Positions 16,955-26,237 of a stretch of 64,000 nucleotides of DNA are shown one piece after another. The number at the start of each line of letters is the position of its first letter. Positions within the stretch are counted from its first letter, which is position 1. The stretch spans positions 124,001-188,000 of the forward strand of contig NZ_WVHP01000021.1 in NCBI RefSeq assembly GCF_009834765.1. The letters run 5' to 3'. Below the pieces are notes generated by a model, which was not told where the DNA came from, did not search any database, and saw only the letters and a list, made by a program, of their open reading frames with translations. Position numbers and translations under genes: made by a program. This DNA is from Saccharibacter sp. EH611. GTDB taxonomy: Bacteria; Pseudomonadota; Alphaproteobacteria; Acetobacterales; Acetobacteraceae.

Positions 16955-17874
16955 TTATGCGGTGGTGTCGAGGAAGTCGGCACCGTCGTGGTCGCGTGGA
17001 AGAGGCTGAAATCAGCCACCACGCTTCCGTCTGGGTGTGGGCGCATAATCTCGCGTAGGACGCACCCCCATTTAATATGCTCTGCTGCATAAGTATGCAT
17101 CGCAAAAGCTGTTTGAGCTGAGGCTTGGTCAGTTGCTGAAAGCGTCACGATGATCTCCGCTTTTTGCTGGAGAAGGTCATCTTTAGAGAGCCCGTATAAG
17201 GGACTATCTTGGGTGATCTCATGGGAGATGACCCACGTAATCGGTAAGATTGGGAGATGCGCGCTTTTTAGCGGAATCCTTTCAAGCTGCAGGGTGGGCT
17301 CTCCGTTCATATCTGAGATTCTACGAACGAGAATGGCTTCCACAGTGAGGTCAATCAAGGCAGTACGGCGGAGATTGCCAATACGCAGATTAAGGAGTGT
17401 CTTGCCCTTATGCGTTGCGATCGTGGCTTTATCGCTAAAAAGCACGAGTGCATGAGGGCTTGAGAAACGCGCAAAGATCAGCCCCGTCACCAAGCCGGTA
17501 AAAATAATGCCGATGAAGGTTTCAAGCGTCACGATAGCATTCGCGAGCATCCCTACAGGGGCAAGATTACCATAACCGACGGTAGAGAGGGTGTGGACGC
17601 TAAAAAAGAAATTCCTCCAAAAATGATGAGAGGGAACGCCCGTAACTCCAGAAGGGATGAGGGAATAGAAGAGACCAAAAGCCATATTAATCAGCACATA
17701 AATACTGGCGATTAAGATGAAGAAAATGGTCCATCCCATGGTAAGAAACTGATGATAAACATCATGGAAATGTTTCGTCCGCAGGCCGGTTTTCCTGACG
17801 TTCTGAAAGGTGTCCTCTCCTGTTAAGCGTATACTGTTGCTTTTCTTATGATGATGAGGAAAGGAGCGATGCAT
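16951..17874 (-). CDS. KirBac-type inward-rectifier potassium channel
   Basis: A 307-residue channel subunit with two transmembrane helices (about 47-70 and 108-133), a pore loop and selectivity filter STVGYGNL (97-104). A cytoplasmic immunoglobulin-like beta domain follows (about 140-290), as in prokaryotic Kir channels; RRISDMNGEPTLQLERIPL is typical of that domain. The likely role is K+ conduction across the inner membrane, gated by lipids or pH as known for the family. It starts 8 nt after trmJ, itself 6 nt after cysS, so it appears to be the last gene of a cysS-trmJ-kir unit. The ribosome site is weak. Its stop overlaps that of gltX. Confidence 0.88.
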   Translation of the reverse strand: MHRSFPHHHKKSNSIRLTGEDTFQNVRKTGLRTKHFHDVYHQFLTMGWTIFFILIASIYVLINMAFGLFYSLIPSGVTGVPSHHFWRNFFFSVHTLSTVGYGNLAPVGMLANAIVTLETFIGIIFTGLVTGLIFARFSSPHALVLFSDKATIATHKGKTLLNLRIGNLRRTALIDLTVEAILVRRISDMNGEPTLQLERIPLKSAHLPILPITWVISHEITQDSPLYGLSKDDLLQQKAEIIVTLSATDQASAQTAFAMHTYAAEHIKWGCVLREIMRPHPDGSVVADFSLFHATTTVPTSSTPPHN

Positions 17875-17882
17875 GAGGTGGC

Positions 17883-18662
17883 CTATGGTTGTTTGGAACG
17901 TCGATTATGGGACAATTCGCGCACAACACCGTGAAGGGTACGGAGCTCTTGTTCAGTCACTTGGCCGCGGGTGAAGAGATGACGCAAATTCCGGATCATT
18001 CCGGGCTTTTTCTGCTCATTGCGGAGGAAGCCGCACGCGTCGAGTTCGCGCAAGAGATGAGCGTTAAAGTTCTCAAGCTCTCCCTTAGTCGCAATATGGG
18101 TCTCATTGGTCATGAAATGTTGCTCAGGTGTGGTATCTTCTGTGAGGTACCATTCATACGCCATCACGAGGACGGCCTGAGCGAGATTGAGTGACATAAA
18201 TTGAGGGTTGAGTGGATAGCGAATAAGCGTATCCGCTCGAGCCATATCCTCATTATCCAGCCCCGTTCGTTCAGGGCCAAAGAGAATACCCGAGCGTAAC
18301 CCCTGCTGGGCGGTTGTGCGCAGCTCTGCCGCAGCTCCGCGAGCGGTCATGAGGGGCTTAATGATATGGCGTGGGCGCGGGCAGGTCGCAAAAACGCGAT
18401 GAAGGTCGGCCACGGCGTCATCAACGGTTTCATGAACTGTCGCGGCATCTAAAATACGGTCGGCGCCTGAGGAGGCATACCACGCGCGTTCTTGCGGCCA
18501 GCCATCACGCGGGGCGACAATGCGGAGATGGAACAGGCCGCCATTTGCCATCGCACGGGCCGTGGTGCCGATATTTTCCGCAAGCTGAGGGCGGATCAGA
18601 ATAACAACCGGGTCAAAAGGGCTAAGAGGGGCTAGATCAGCCCCGCCATCACGTCCAGTCAT
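17883..18662 (-). CDS. trmJ: TrmJ-family tRNA/rRNA 2'-O-methyltransferase
   Basis: SPOUT-class enzyme that uses S-adenosylmethionine to methylate the ribose 2'-OH of nucleotide 32 in some tRNAs. The first SPOUT motif is VILIRPQLAENIGTTARAM. The SAM knot is formed by GILFGPERTGLDNED and by LNPQFMSLNLAQAVLVMAYE. It is 259 residues, the usual length for TrmJ with its C-terminal extension helix. The target nucleotide is inferred from the family, and other members methylate rRNA. It lies 6 nt downstream of cysS, which suggests joint expression of tRNA charging and modification. Confidence 0.87.
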   Translation of the reverse strand: MTGRDGGADLAPLSPFDPVVILIRPQLAENIGTTARAMANGGLFHLRIVAPRDGWPQERAWYASSGADRILDAATVHETVDDAVADLHRVFATCPRPRHIIKPLMTARGAAAELRTTAQQGLRSGILFGPERTGLDNEDMARADTLIRYPLNPQFMSLNLAQAVLVMAYEWYLTEDTTPEQHFMTNETHIATKGELENFNAHLLRELDACGFLRNEQKKPGMIRNLRHLFTRGQVTEQELRTLHGVVRELSHNRRSKQP

Positions 18663-18668
18663 GAGAGA

Positions 18669-20045
18669 TTATGCCTTTCGCCAAGTGGTGCCGTTGGGGG
18701 TGTCCTCCAAGAGGATGCCCTGCTCGGTCAGATGGGCGCGAATCTCATCCGCTTTAGCGAAATCTTTCGCTTTTCGAGCCTCTAAGCGTTGGTTAATCAA
18801 CGCGTTAATTGTCTCAGTATCAAGAGACACGTCACCTTGAAACCACTCAGAAGAGGTAAGGCCGAAGAGGCCAAGTAAACGCCCGGCAGCGTAAAGGCTG
18901 TCTGCATCTTCTTGTTGGCCATTCATAGCACCATCAGCGTATTTGTGCAGTTCAGCAATGGCCAGAGGTGTGTTGAGGTCATCGCATAGCGCTTCTTGCA
19001 CAGGGTGTGGAACGGCGCTGTTTGAACGAGGTGGTGTTTTCTCCAACGCACGATAGAAGCGATCCATAATACGGCGTGCTTCATCAAGCTTTTCCCAGCT
19101 AAAGTCCAGCGTAGAGCGATAATGAGAGCCGAGATAGAGCAGGCGCAGGGCTTCTGCTGGTGCGTGCTCCAGCGCTTTATGAATGGTATGAAAATTACCC
19201 AAAGATTTGGACATTTTCTCACCATTGCACAGCAACATACCGACATGGAGCCAGTGCCGTGCAAAGGCGCTATCAGGCGTGCAGCAGAGCGATTGTGCGC
19301 GCTCATTTTCATGATGGGGAAAGAGAAGATCATTCCCGCCGCCATGAATATCAAAGCTAGGCCCGAGATAACGTTGTGACATCGCTGAGCATTCAAGATG
19401 CCAGCCGGGGCGGCCGCGTCCATAGGGGCTCTCCCAGCCGGGCTCATCCTCTGCTGAAGGCTTCCAAAGCACGAAATCACCAGGGTTACGTTTATAAGGC
19501 GCGACTTCTACGCGAGCACCTGCTTGCATGTCTTCTAAGGAACGGCCCGAGAGAGCGCCGTAGCTGTCGAACGAGTGCACATCAAAGAGGACATGTCCTT
19601 CGGCTTCATAAGCATGATTATGAGCGATGAGGGAGCTGATCATCGCAAGCATATCGCCAATATGTTGCGTTGCGCGTGGCTCAATATCAGGAGCGATAAT
19701 TGAGAGTGCGTTCAGGTCGTCGTGAAATTCTTTGGTTGTACGGGCTGTGAGAGCGTCAATGTCTTCATGATTGTCGCGAGCGCGCGCGATAATCTTATCG
19801 TCAATATCGGTGATATTGCGAACATAGGTGACTGTCTCGTAACGGGCTTTCAGAAGACGTACGAGGACATCAGCGCATAGCATAGCGCGCAGATTGCCAA
19901 GATGAACCCGGTCATAAACAGTTGGGCCACAAAAATAGAGGCGGATATTGTCCGCATCCATAGGAGTAAACACCTCTAACGCACGGCTATGGCTGTTATA
20001 AAGGCGTAGGGGGATCGACGGGGTTATGATGCTCTTCGTACTCAT
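18669..20045 (-). CDS. cysS: Cysteine--tRNA ligase
   Basis: Class I synthetase for tRNA-Cys. The protein opens with PLRLYNSHSR and the zinc/HIGH region LYFCGPTVYDRVHLGNLRAM (Cys39 is a zinc ligand). Further zinc ligands follow in WHLECSAMS and GGNDLLFPHHENE, and the KMSKS loop is EKMSKSLGNF. The C-terminal anticodon region ends TPNGTTWRKA. At 458 residues it is of normal length. The ATG at 20045 gives the expected N-terminus. An upstream TTG would add 12 residues and is less likely. The gene is divergent from the MATE exporter gene and heads the cysS-trmJ-kir unit. Confidence 0.95.
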   Translation of the reverse strand: MSTKSIITPSIPLRLYNSHSRALEVFTPMDADNIRLYFCGPTVYDRVHLGNLRAMLCADVLVRLLKARYETVTYVRNITDIDDKIIARARDNHEDIDALTARTTKEFHDDLNALSIIAPDIEPRATQHIGDMLAMISSLIAHNHAYEAEGHVLFDVHSFDSYGALSGRSLEDMQAGARVEVAPYKRNPGDFVLWKPSAEDEPGWESPYGRGRPGWHLECSAMSQRYLGPSFDIHGGGNDLLFPHHENERAQSLCCTPDSAFARHWLHVGMLLCNGEKMSKSLGNFHTIHKALEHAPAEALRLLYLGSHYRSTLDFSWEKLDEARRIMDRFYRALEKTPPRSNSAVPHPVQEALCDDLNTPLAIAELHKYADGAMNGQQEDADSLYAAGRLLGLFGLTSSEWFQGDVSLDTETINALINQRLEARKAKDFAKADEIRAHLTEQGILLEDTPNGTTWRKA

Positions 20046-20137
20046 ATTCTGATCAATGCGGCAGAGATGCGTTTGGTGCAACAGGGGATCACGTTCTTTG
20101 CCCTTGTTTTGTTATTTTTGGTCAGTATGAGGGGGGC

Positions 20138-21520
20138 ATGAATCCTCCTCACATATCCTTATCACCTTCTCGTACGTCTTTCTCGGCTCATGCGAAGTCG
20201 CTCTTTCGGGTTGGGCTCCCCCTTGCCTTGTCTCAGGTTTCTGAAATGGCCATGGGGGTGACTGATACGATCCTGCTTGGCAGCTTGGGCGTGGAAGCGC
20301 TCGCTGTTGGCGGTATTGCCAATAACTTCTTTTTCACCACGATGGTGACATTCCAAGCGATTCTGGGTGGGGTCGGGGTGTTGCTCTCCCATGCACGCGG
20401 GGCAGAAGAGCACGGGCGTGTGGCTTCTTATGATGGTCCGCGGGTCATGAGTGCGGGATTCGCCTTGTCTGTGCTGGTCTTTATCCCGTGTTTGATTCTT
20501 CTATTGTTCTCGGGGCAGCTCTTTGCACTGTTGGGTGAGCCCGCTGAGGTCGTGCAGCATGGCAACGCGTTTATCCATATTCTGCTCTATTCTCTTTTGC
20601 CGGATTTAGCCTTGATTGGTGTTTGCCGTGTGGCGTTGCCGTCTTTGGGCTATGAGGCGATGCTGCTTTGGGTCATGCCTTTGATGGCCGTGTTGAATGG
20701 CATCACCAATGCGACTCTTATTCATGGGTGGTTTGGCTTTCCAGCCTACGGTCTTTTTGGTTCTGCACGGGCGACGACGTTAACGGGTTGGGTGATTGGT
20801 CTGGCGCTCATAGGGCTCTGTCTGTGTCGAGCCCCGCTGCGCAAGGTCATGAAGCTGGTGCGGGTGCGCTGGGTTGTGCTCAAGGAGCTTTTGCGCCTTG
20901 GGGGCCCTATGATGGCTTCCGCTGCGTCTGAGATCTTGCTGTTCCAAATCACGACCTTGCGGGCTGGTCAGCTGGGCACGCAGAGCTTGGCGGCTCATCA
21001 AGTGGCGCTGAACACGGCGTCTTTATTGTTTATGGTGTGTCTTGCCGTTGGGCAGGCGGCGAATGTGCGTGTCGCCTATTGGCGTGGCGCAGGCCATATG
21101 GATCAAGCACGCCGTGCGGCTTTAAGTGCGCTGGGCATCGTGTTGGTCTGGACGTTTGCAACGGGCTTGTTGCTCTTCTTCCTGCCAGATGTGATCGCAA
21201 AACTTTATTATACCGGCGCTCCACCTGATGAAGCGACGTTTCAAACGACGATGCTTCTTCTGCGCATTGCGGGTATTTTTCAGATCGTCGATGGACTTCA
21301 AACCGTGTGTAACGGCGCGTTACGTGGGTGTGGCGATGCGATGGTTCCGATGGTTATCGGGATTATGAGCTACGGTGTCGTTGGGATTGGTGGCGGCGGT
21401 TTGCTTGCCTTCCAAGGACATTTTGGTGTGGAAGGGCTTTGGATTGGCCTTGCCTCAGGCCTTGGGGTAACGGCTGTAGCACTGGGGTATCGCCTCTACC
21501 GCGTGCTACAGCGTGGATAA
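20138..21520 (+). CDS. MATE-family multidrug efflux transporter
   Basis: A 460-residue protein with twelve predicted transmembrane helices in two homologous halves. The first half begins GLPLALSQVSEMAMGVTDTILLG, the characteristic MATE helix-1 segment. The second half repeats the pattern at LGGPMMASAASEILLFQITTL. The family exports cationic drugs or metabolites by exchange with Na+ or H+. The ion and substrate here cannot be told. Its stop codon abuts the stop of the convergent MFS exporter gene with no intervening base. Confidence 0.9.
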   Translation: MNPPHISLSPSRTSFSAHAKSLFRVGLPLALSQVSEMAMGVTDTILLGSLGVEALAVGGIANNFFFTTMVTFQAILGGVGVLLSHARGAEEHGRVASYDGPRVMSAGFALSVLVFIPCLILLLFSGQLFALLGEPAEVVQHGNAFIHILLYSLLPDLALIGVCRVALPSLGYEAMLLWVMPLMAVLNGITNATLIHGWFGFPAYGLFGSARATTLTGWVIGLALIGLCLCRAPLRKVMKLVRVRWVVLKELLRLGGPMMASAASEILLFQITTLRAGQLGTQSLAAHQVALNTASLLFMVCLAVGQAANVRVAYWRGAGHMDQARRAALSALGIVLVWTFATGLLLFFLPDVIAKLYYTGAPPDEATFQTTMLLLRIAGIFQIVDGLQTVCNGALRGCGDAMVPMVIGIMSYGVVGIGGGGLLAFQGHFGVEGLWIGLASGLGVTAVALGYRLYRVLQRG

Positions 21521-22723
21521 TTACATTCCAGAACGGCGTGCTAGGGCGATGGTGATCAGATAAATTACCAGCCCACCAGCAGAGAGCAGGGCCCCGCCCC
21601 AACCGATGGAGGCCAGCCCTAAATGGGCATCAACCAGCATAGCGGCGAACCAAGCGCCGAGAGCATTGGCGACATTAAAGGCTGAATGGTTGAGAGAGGC
21701 GGCCAAGGTTTGTCCATCGCCTGCAACATCCATCAGGCGCGACTGCATGGCGGGGCTCAGGATGATCGTAGCTGCAGGCAAAAGAAAGCAGATCGGCAAA
21801 ATGGCCCAGGCAGAGGGAAGGAAGATCCAGAAAGCGAGCATGAAGAGAATGCTTGCGCTTAATCCGCCGATCGTCGTGCGATCAAGGTTGCGGTCAATCA
21901 TCGCCCCGCCAAAGGCGTTCCCCGCGACCATCCCTAGACCCCAGATGACTTGGTAGAGCGTAATAAACCAATGGCTTAAATGGGTGACAGACCCCAAAGA
22001 GGATGTCAGAAAGGTATAAATACCAAACAAACCGCCAAAGCCGATCGCGCCTGTCAGCAGCGTGAGCAGTACTTGGGGGCGTGTGACGGCATTAAGCTCC
22101 GAAAGTGCGTTGACGCCTTCCTGTGGCTTATCAGCAGGCACGCAAAGATAGACACCAAGGATGCAGACCAGTCCGAGAAGGGCCAGTGTCGCATAGACCG
22201 CTTCCCAGCTCACATACTGCGAGGCAAAGGTGCATAGTGGCGAGCCAATAACGGTAGAGATCATGATGCCCGACAGCACGCGGCCAATGGTGCGACCACG
22301 CCGGGCACGCTCAACCATAGACGCGCCGGTTAAGGCCGCAATGCCGAAGAAAGCGCCATGAGGGAGGCCCGTAATAAAACGCATGATCTCGATCGGCCCA
22401 AGTGCGTTGCAGAGAACCGTGCCGACATTGCCCACAACGAAGAGAGCGAGCAGAAGGAGGAGCAGCGTGCGGCGTGGCAATTTAGCTCCAAAAACGGCCA
22501 TGACCGGTGCGCCGATGACGACACCCAAGGCATAGGCCGAGATAACCGAGCTTGCAGAGGCGATAGAGAGGTGCAGTGAATGGGCAAAAGCGGGCAGGAG
22601 GCCCATCATACCGAATTCACCGGTGCCAATGGTAAATGTGCCCAGCATAAGGGCAAAAATGGCTGGGCCAACACCATAGGGGGGACGGAGGCGCCCAGCC
22701 TCGGAGGAGGATGTGTGGCTCAT
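21521..22723 (-). CDS. MFS transporter, DHA1/AraJ-like exporter
   Basis: A 400-residue major facilitator protein with twelve predicted helices. The N-terminal FTIGTGEFGMMGLLPAFA is the GTEF-type motif of the sugar-efflux/chloramphenicol-efflux (AraJ, YdhP, SotB) branch. SAYALGVVIGAPVMAVFGAKLPRRTLL is the motif-A loop between helices 2 and 3. The substrate is unknown, with sugars, arabinose-like polyols or drugs among the candidates. It is convergent with the MATE gene, stop to stop, and divergent from rpsD. No regulator gene is adjacent. Confidence 0.88.
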   Translation of the reverse strand: MSHTSSSEAGRLRPPYGVGPAIFALMLGTFTIGTGEFGMMGLLPAFAHSLHLSIASASSVISAYALGVVIGAPVMAVFGAKLPRRTLLLLLLALFVVGNVGTVLCNALGPIEIMRFITGLPHGAFFGIAALTGASMVERARRGRTIGRVLSGIMISTVIGSPLCTFASQYVSWEAVYATLALLGLVCILGVYLCVPADKPQEGVNALSELNAVTRPQVLLTLLTGAIGFGGLFGIYTFLTSSLGSVTHLSHWFITLYQVIWGLGMVAGNAFGGAMIDRNLDRTTIGGLSASILFMLAFWIFLPSAWAILPICFLLPAATIILSPAMQSRLMDVAGDGQTLAASLNHSAFNVANALGAWFAAMLVDAHLGLASIGWGGALLSAGGLVIYLITIALARRSGM

Positions 22724-23039
22724 GTCAATTGATCCAAATCATAGGGGTAAATGGAGGATGATAGAGCGAAAATAGACCGCTCATGTCCTCTCAACATCAG
22801 GCCTGCATAATGGAACAATCATTGACAGAAAAGGGGGGATCGTGTAACCGCGCACACATTGCTGGGAAAGTTGGATGTCTCGGTGGCGCTAAATGGATGC
22901 TGTGTCCGCTTTGGAAGAGCCACAACGAGAGGTCCCGTTCTTTGTAGGGTATCATAAGCCCGTAAAGAGCCTACCGGTGCAACAAAACAGTCCGCTGTGC
23001 AGCAGGGAGCGGGCTTGATCGAGAAATGCGGGTAAACCC
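22724..23039. promoter_or_regulatory. 316-bp intergenic region: rpsD leader and MFS promoter
   Basis: No gene is seen here. A TTGACA at 22822-22827 with a 17-nt gap to TAACCG is a possible but weak promoter pointing to rpsD. Close to the rpsD start, AGTCCGCT (22989-22996) can pair with AGCGGGCT (23008-23015, one G-T wobble) around an 11-nt loop. GGGTAAACCC then abuts the ATG, so the start could be occluded. No good Shine-Dalgarno sequence is visible. Confidence 0.4.
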
Positions 23040-23657
23040 ATGTCGAAACGTCTTGAGAGCAAGTATAAAATTAACCGCCGTCTGGGCGTCAACCTTTGGG
23101 GTCGTGCAAAGTCCCCTGTGAACCGTCGTGAATACGGCCCCGGTCAGCACGGTCAGCGTCGTCGCCAGAAGCCATCTGACTATTCCGTTCAGTTGATGGC
23201 AAAGCAGAAGCTGAAGGGTTACTATGGTAACATCAGCGAAAAGCAGTTCCGTCGTTATTATGATGAAGCTGTGCGTCGTAAGGGCGATACCTCTGAGAAC
23301 CTGATCGGTCTGCTGGAGCGCCGTCTAGATGCGGTCATCTACCGTCTGAAATTTGCTATGACGCCATTTGCTGCACGTCAGTTCGTCAGCCACGGCCATG
23401 TGCTGGTTAATGGCAAGCGCGTTAACATTCCGTCTTACCTGCTGAAGGAAGGCGATGTGATCGAAGTGCGCGAAAAGTCCAAGCAGCTTGCTGTGGTGCT
23501 GGATGCCGTTCAGAGCGCTGAGCGCGACGTGCCAGAATATATTGATGTTGATCATCGTAAGATGACAGGCAGCTTCGTCCGCGTGCCGCAGCTTTCTGAT
23601 GTGCCTTATCCGGTGCAGATGGAACCAAACCTCGTGGTCGAGTTCTATTCTCGATAA
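23040..23657 (+). CDS. rpsD: 30S ribosomal protein S4
   Basis: Primary 16S-rRNA-binding protein of the small subunit, also able to act as a translational repressor and transcription antiterminator in other bacteria. The sequence starts [22 protein letters not shown] and includes the S4 RNA-binding domain ([40 protein letters not shown]). Length is 205 residues, as expected. It stands alone rather than in the alpha operon, as is usual in alphaproteobacteria. The codon use is strongly biased, fitting high expression. It is followed by a terminator before prfC. Confidence 0.98.
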   Translation: MSKRLESKYKINRRLGVNLWGRAKSPVNRREYGPGQHGQRRRQKPSDYSVQLMAKQKLKGYYGNISEKQFRRYYDEAVRRKGDTSENLIGLLERRLDAVIYRLKFAMTPFAARQFVSHGHVLVNGKRVNIPSYLLKEGDVIEVREKSKQLAVVLDAVQSAERDVPEYIDVDHRKMTGSFVRVPQLSDVPYPVQMEPNLVVEFYSR

Positions 23658-23684
23658 AAAGCGGTTTTTTTCCGTTTGTCGGAG

Positions 23685-23719
23685 CGCCGGGCGGGGTTTA
23701 TCCGTCCGGCGTTTCTTTT
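23685..23719 (+). terminator. Rho-independent terminator after rpsD
   Basis: A 10-bp GC-rich stem (23685-23694 with 23702-23711, one wobble), a 7-nt loop and the tract TTTCTTTT. It lies 27 nt beyond the rpsD stop and 28 nt before prfC. Confidence 0.88.
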
Positions 23720-23747
23720 ATGTGTTGTGCTTTCAGGGTGACCCTGC

Positions 23748-25298
23748 ATGTCTGATCTATCCAAATCGGGTGATATTGCCCAAGAGGTAACGCGCCGGCG
23801 TACATTTGCGATTATTTCCCATCCTGACGCGGGTAAAACCACGCTGACGGAGCGTATCTTGCGTGCGGGTGGTGCGATTCAGATGGCAGGGAACGTGCGT
23901 GCCAAAGGGGAGCGCCGGCGCACCCGGTCTGACTGGATGGGCATTGAGCGTGACCGTGGGATCTCCGTGGTAACCTCTGTCATGACCTTCCATTATGGGG
24001 GTTGCGTCTTTAATTTGCTCGATACCCCAGGGCATGAGGACTTCTCTGAAGATACCTACCGTACGCTGACCGCCGTTGACTGCGCTGTCATGGTGATTGA
24101 CGCGGCGAAGGGCATTGAGGCACGGACACGGAAGCTGTTTGAGATTTGCCGCCTGCGCGATATTCCGATTGTGACCTTCATCAACAAGATGGATCGTGAA
24201 GCTCAAGACTGTTTTGCTCTTCTTGATGAAATTTCTAGTGCTTTGGCATTGGATGTCACGCCGGCAACTTGGCCTGTGGGGCGTGCAAAAGATTTTGTCG
24301 GTACTTATGATGTGCGGACGAAAAAGCTTAATACAAAAGAACCGCTCGAAGAGGGTGATCCGCGCCTTGCCGCATTAGAAGAGGAATGTGGCCTTGCAGA
24401 AGCGGCCTTGCCTGAATTTGAGCAAGAATTCTTTGATGAGGGCCATCTAACGCCTGTTTTCTTCGGCTCTGCGATGAAAGAGATTGGCGTGACGGATTTG
24501 CTGGACGCTCTCGCTGCGTATGGCCCGCCACCGCGTGCGCAACCGACCGAGACGCGAGAGGTGAGCGCGGTTGAAGATAAAGTGACGGCGCTTGTCTTTA
24601 AGATTCAAGCCAATATGGATCCTAATCACCGCGATCGTATGGCGTTTGCTCGTGTGTGCTCTGGTCGTTTAACGCGTGGAATGAAGCTCAAACATGTGCG
24701 GATTGGGAAACAGTTCGCCCTTCACACACCGCAATTTTTCTTCGCTCAAGACCGGCAGCTTGTCGAAGAAGCGTTTGGGGGCGATGTTGTGGGGCTCCCC
24801 AACCACGGCACGTTGCGCATTGGCGATACGTTGACTGAAGGTGAAGAGCTTCGCTTCACAGGCGTGCCGTATTTTGCCCCTGAAATCCTCCGCCGTGTCC
24901 GTTTAGATGATGCGATGAAAGCGAAGAAGCTGCGTCAAGCTCTGGTGCAGTTGGCTGAGGAAGGGGTGGTGCAGCTCTTCCAGCCGCAGGATGGCTCGCC
25001 GCCGATTGTCGGTGTTGTGGGTGTTCTGCAGCTTGATGTGCTGCAATCCCGCTTGCAAGCTGAGTATAAAGTGCCTGTTGGCTTTGAAAGCTCGCCTTAT
25101 ACCGTGGCACGCTGGGTGAAAGGCGATAAAGCGGCACTGGAAAAGTTCGCACAGGTGAACCGTACGTCTATGGCTGATGATCTGGACGGAGACCCAGTCT
25201 TCCTCTCAAGTTCTGGCTTCATGATGAACCGGGCGATTGAGATGAACGAAGACCTCACGTTCCACGATATTAAGCAAATCGGTATGGTGACGGCGTAG
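23748..25298 (+). CDS. prfC: Peptide chain release factor 3
   Basis: GTPase that recycles RF1 and RF2 from the ribosome after peptide release. G motifs are visible: SHPDAGKTTLTE (G1), a switch region with RGISVVTSVM, DTPGHEDF (G3) and NKMD (G4). The RRTRSDWMGIERDRGIS segment distinguishes RF3 from EF-G and LepA. The 516-residue length is normal. The gene begins 28 nt after the rpsD terminator, so it may have its own start or depend on read-through. It faces the EEP-protein gene across a short hairpin. Confidence 0.95.
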   Translation: MSDLSKSGDIAQEVTRRRTFAIISHPDAGKTTLTERILRAGGAIQMAGNVRAKGERRRTRSDWMGIERDRGISVVTSVMTFHYGGCVFNLLDTPGHEDFSEDTYRTLTAVDCAVMVIDAAKGIEARTRKLFEICRLRDIPIVTFINKMDREAQDCFALLDEISSALALDVTPATWPVGRAKDFVGTYDVRTKKLNTKEPLEEGDPRLAALEEECGLAEAALPEFEQEFFDEGHLTPVFFGSAMKEIGVTDLLDALAAYGPPPRAQPTETREVSAVEDKVTALVFKIQANMDPNHRDRMAFARVCSGRLTRGMKLKHVRIGKQFALHTPQFFFAQDRQLVEEAFGGDVVGLPNHGTLRIGDTLTEGEELRFTGVPYFAPEILRRVRLDDAMKAKKLRQALVQLAEEGVVQLFQPQDGSPPIVGVVGVLQLDVLQSRLQAEYKVPVGFESSPYTVARWVKGDKAALEKFAQVNRTSMADDLDGDPVFLSSSGFMMNRAIEMNEDLTFHDIKQIGMVTA

Positions 25299-25302
25299 TC
25301 GT

Positions 25303-25332
25303 GTATGGGGCAGGCGTTGCGTGCCCCATTAT
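25303..25332. terminator. Possible hairpin between prfC and the EEP-protein gene
   Basis: An 8-bp perfect stem ATGGGGCA (25305-25312) with TGCCCCAT (25322-25329) and a 9-nt loop, midway between two convergent stops. The flanking T content is low on both strands. Confidence 0.45.
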
Positions 25333-25341
25333 CCTTGCGCG

Positions 25342-26220
25342 TTAAGGCAGGGAGAGCTTAACGGAGACAGGGCAATGGTCTGACAGCCCTTTCTGTGAGC
25401 GATCATCCCGATAGGTCATCACCCGGAGGCTGTCGGGTATGAGCCAGTTTTGCGCGCTATTGCCTAAAATGATGTGGTCAATAAAGCGTTTCCCACCTCG
25501 GCAGGGGCTCGCATAGCCTGCTGTCGTGAGGGTGAGAGAAACGTCACCGTTGAGCTGCTTCATGAGGGGATCGTTGGGGACAAGACGGCGGTTAAAGTCA
25601 CCCAAGATGACAAAAGGCATCCCATCATCTTGGCGGTCGAGAATCCAGTTTTCAATAATATGGAATTGTTGATAGAGCGTTGGACAGGAATGTTTCTTTT
25701 CTGCCAGAGGGCGCTCCCAACAGCCTGCTTTGAGATGAACGACAAGAATACGCAACGATGTATCGCCATCATGGAGGGTGACATCTAGGCCTGCGCGTAA
25801 ATGATGCTGCGCATGAGGGCGCGAGACATCAAGGGCGCTCAGCTCAGGGTTTAACGTCACCTTTAGTGGCCGACGAATAGCAAGCCCAACACGCTGGACG
25901 ATAGGATCCGGTATCATAATGATAGAATAAAGCGAAGGGTCGAACAGATGCTCGGCACTTAGGGGGTCATCGACCTCTTGCAAAGCGATGATGTCACTAT
26001 TGAGTTTTTGAGCGTAGTGACGCAGCCGTTCTCTGTCATGGTCTGAACGATGGGGAATATCGGCTGGCAGGTCAGGATCATCTGAAGGGCGATCGGTTAG
26101 CCAATCAAGATTCCATGTGGTGATTTTAAGAGGATGTGCCTGAGCTTCTGCGGTTAAGCAGACACATAAAAACAACACGACCCTACCGAGCGTCCAAAGC
26201 AAGGAGGGTCGTGTGTGCAT
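25342..26220 (-). CDS. Secreted endonuclease/exonuclease/phosphatase (EEP) family protein
   Basis: A 292-residue protein of the DNase I-like EEP fold with a signal peptide (residues 1-26 or 28, LFLCVCLTAEAQA). Family motifs are present: ITTWNLDWL near the mature N-terminus, catalytic Glu82 in LQEVD, GDFNR (about 207-211), and the closing SDHCPVSV with Asp281/His282. The substrate could be nucleic acid, a phosphoinositide-like ester or another phosphodiester. Export to the periplasm suggests scavenging, but that is inference. It starts 18 nt after the carbonic anhydrase stop and so probably shares its transcript. The ribosome site is weak. A longer upstream frame is arginine/cysteine-rich and rejected. 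Confidence 0.82.
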   Translation of the reverse strand: MHTRPSLLWTLGRVVLFLCVCLTAEAQAHPLKITTWNLDWLTDRPSDDPDLPADIPHRSDHDRERLRHYAQKLNSDIIALQEVDDPLSAEHLFDPSLYSIIMIPDPIVQRVGLAIRRPLKVTLNPELSALDVSRPHAQHHLRAGLDVTLHDGDTSLRILVVHLKAGCWERPLAEKKHSCPTLYQQFHIIENWILDRQDDGMPFVILGDFNRRLVPNDPLMKQLNGDVSLTLTTAGYASPCRGGKRFIDHIILGNSAQNWLIPDSLRVMTYRDDRSQKGLSDHCPVSVKLSLP

Positions 26221-26237
26221 ATTCGCTTTCGTAAGTT

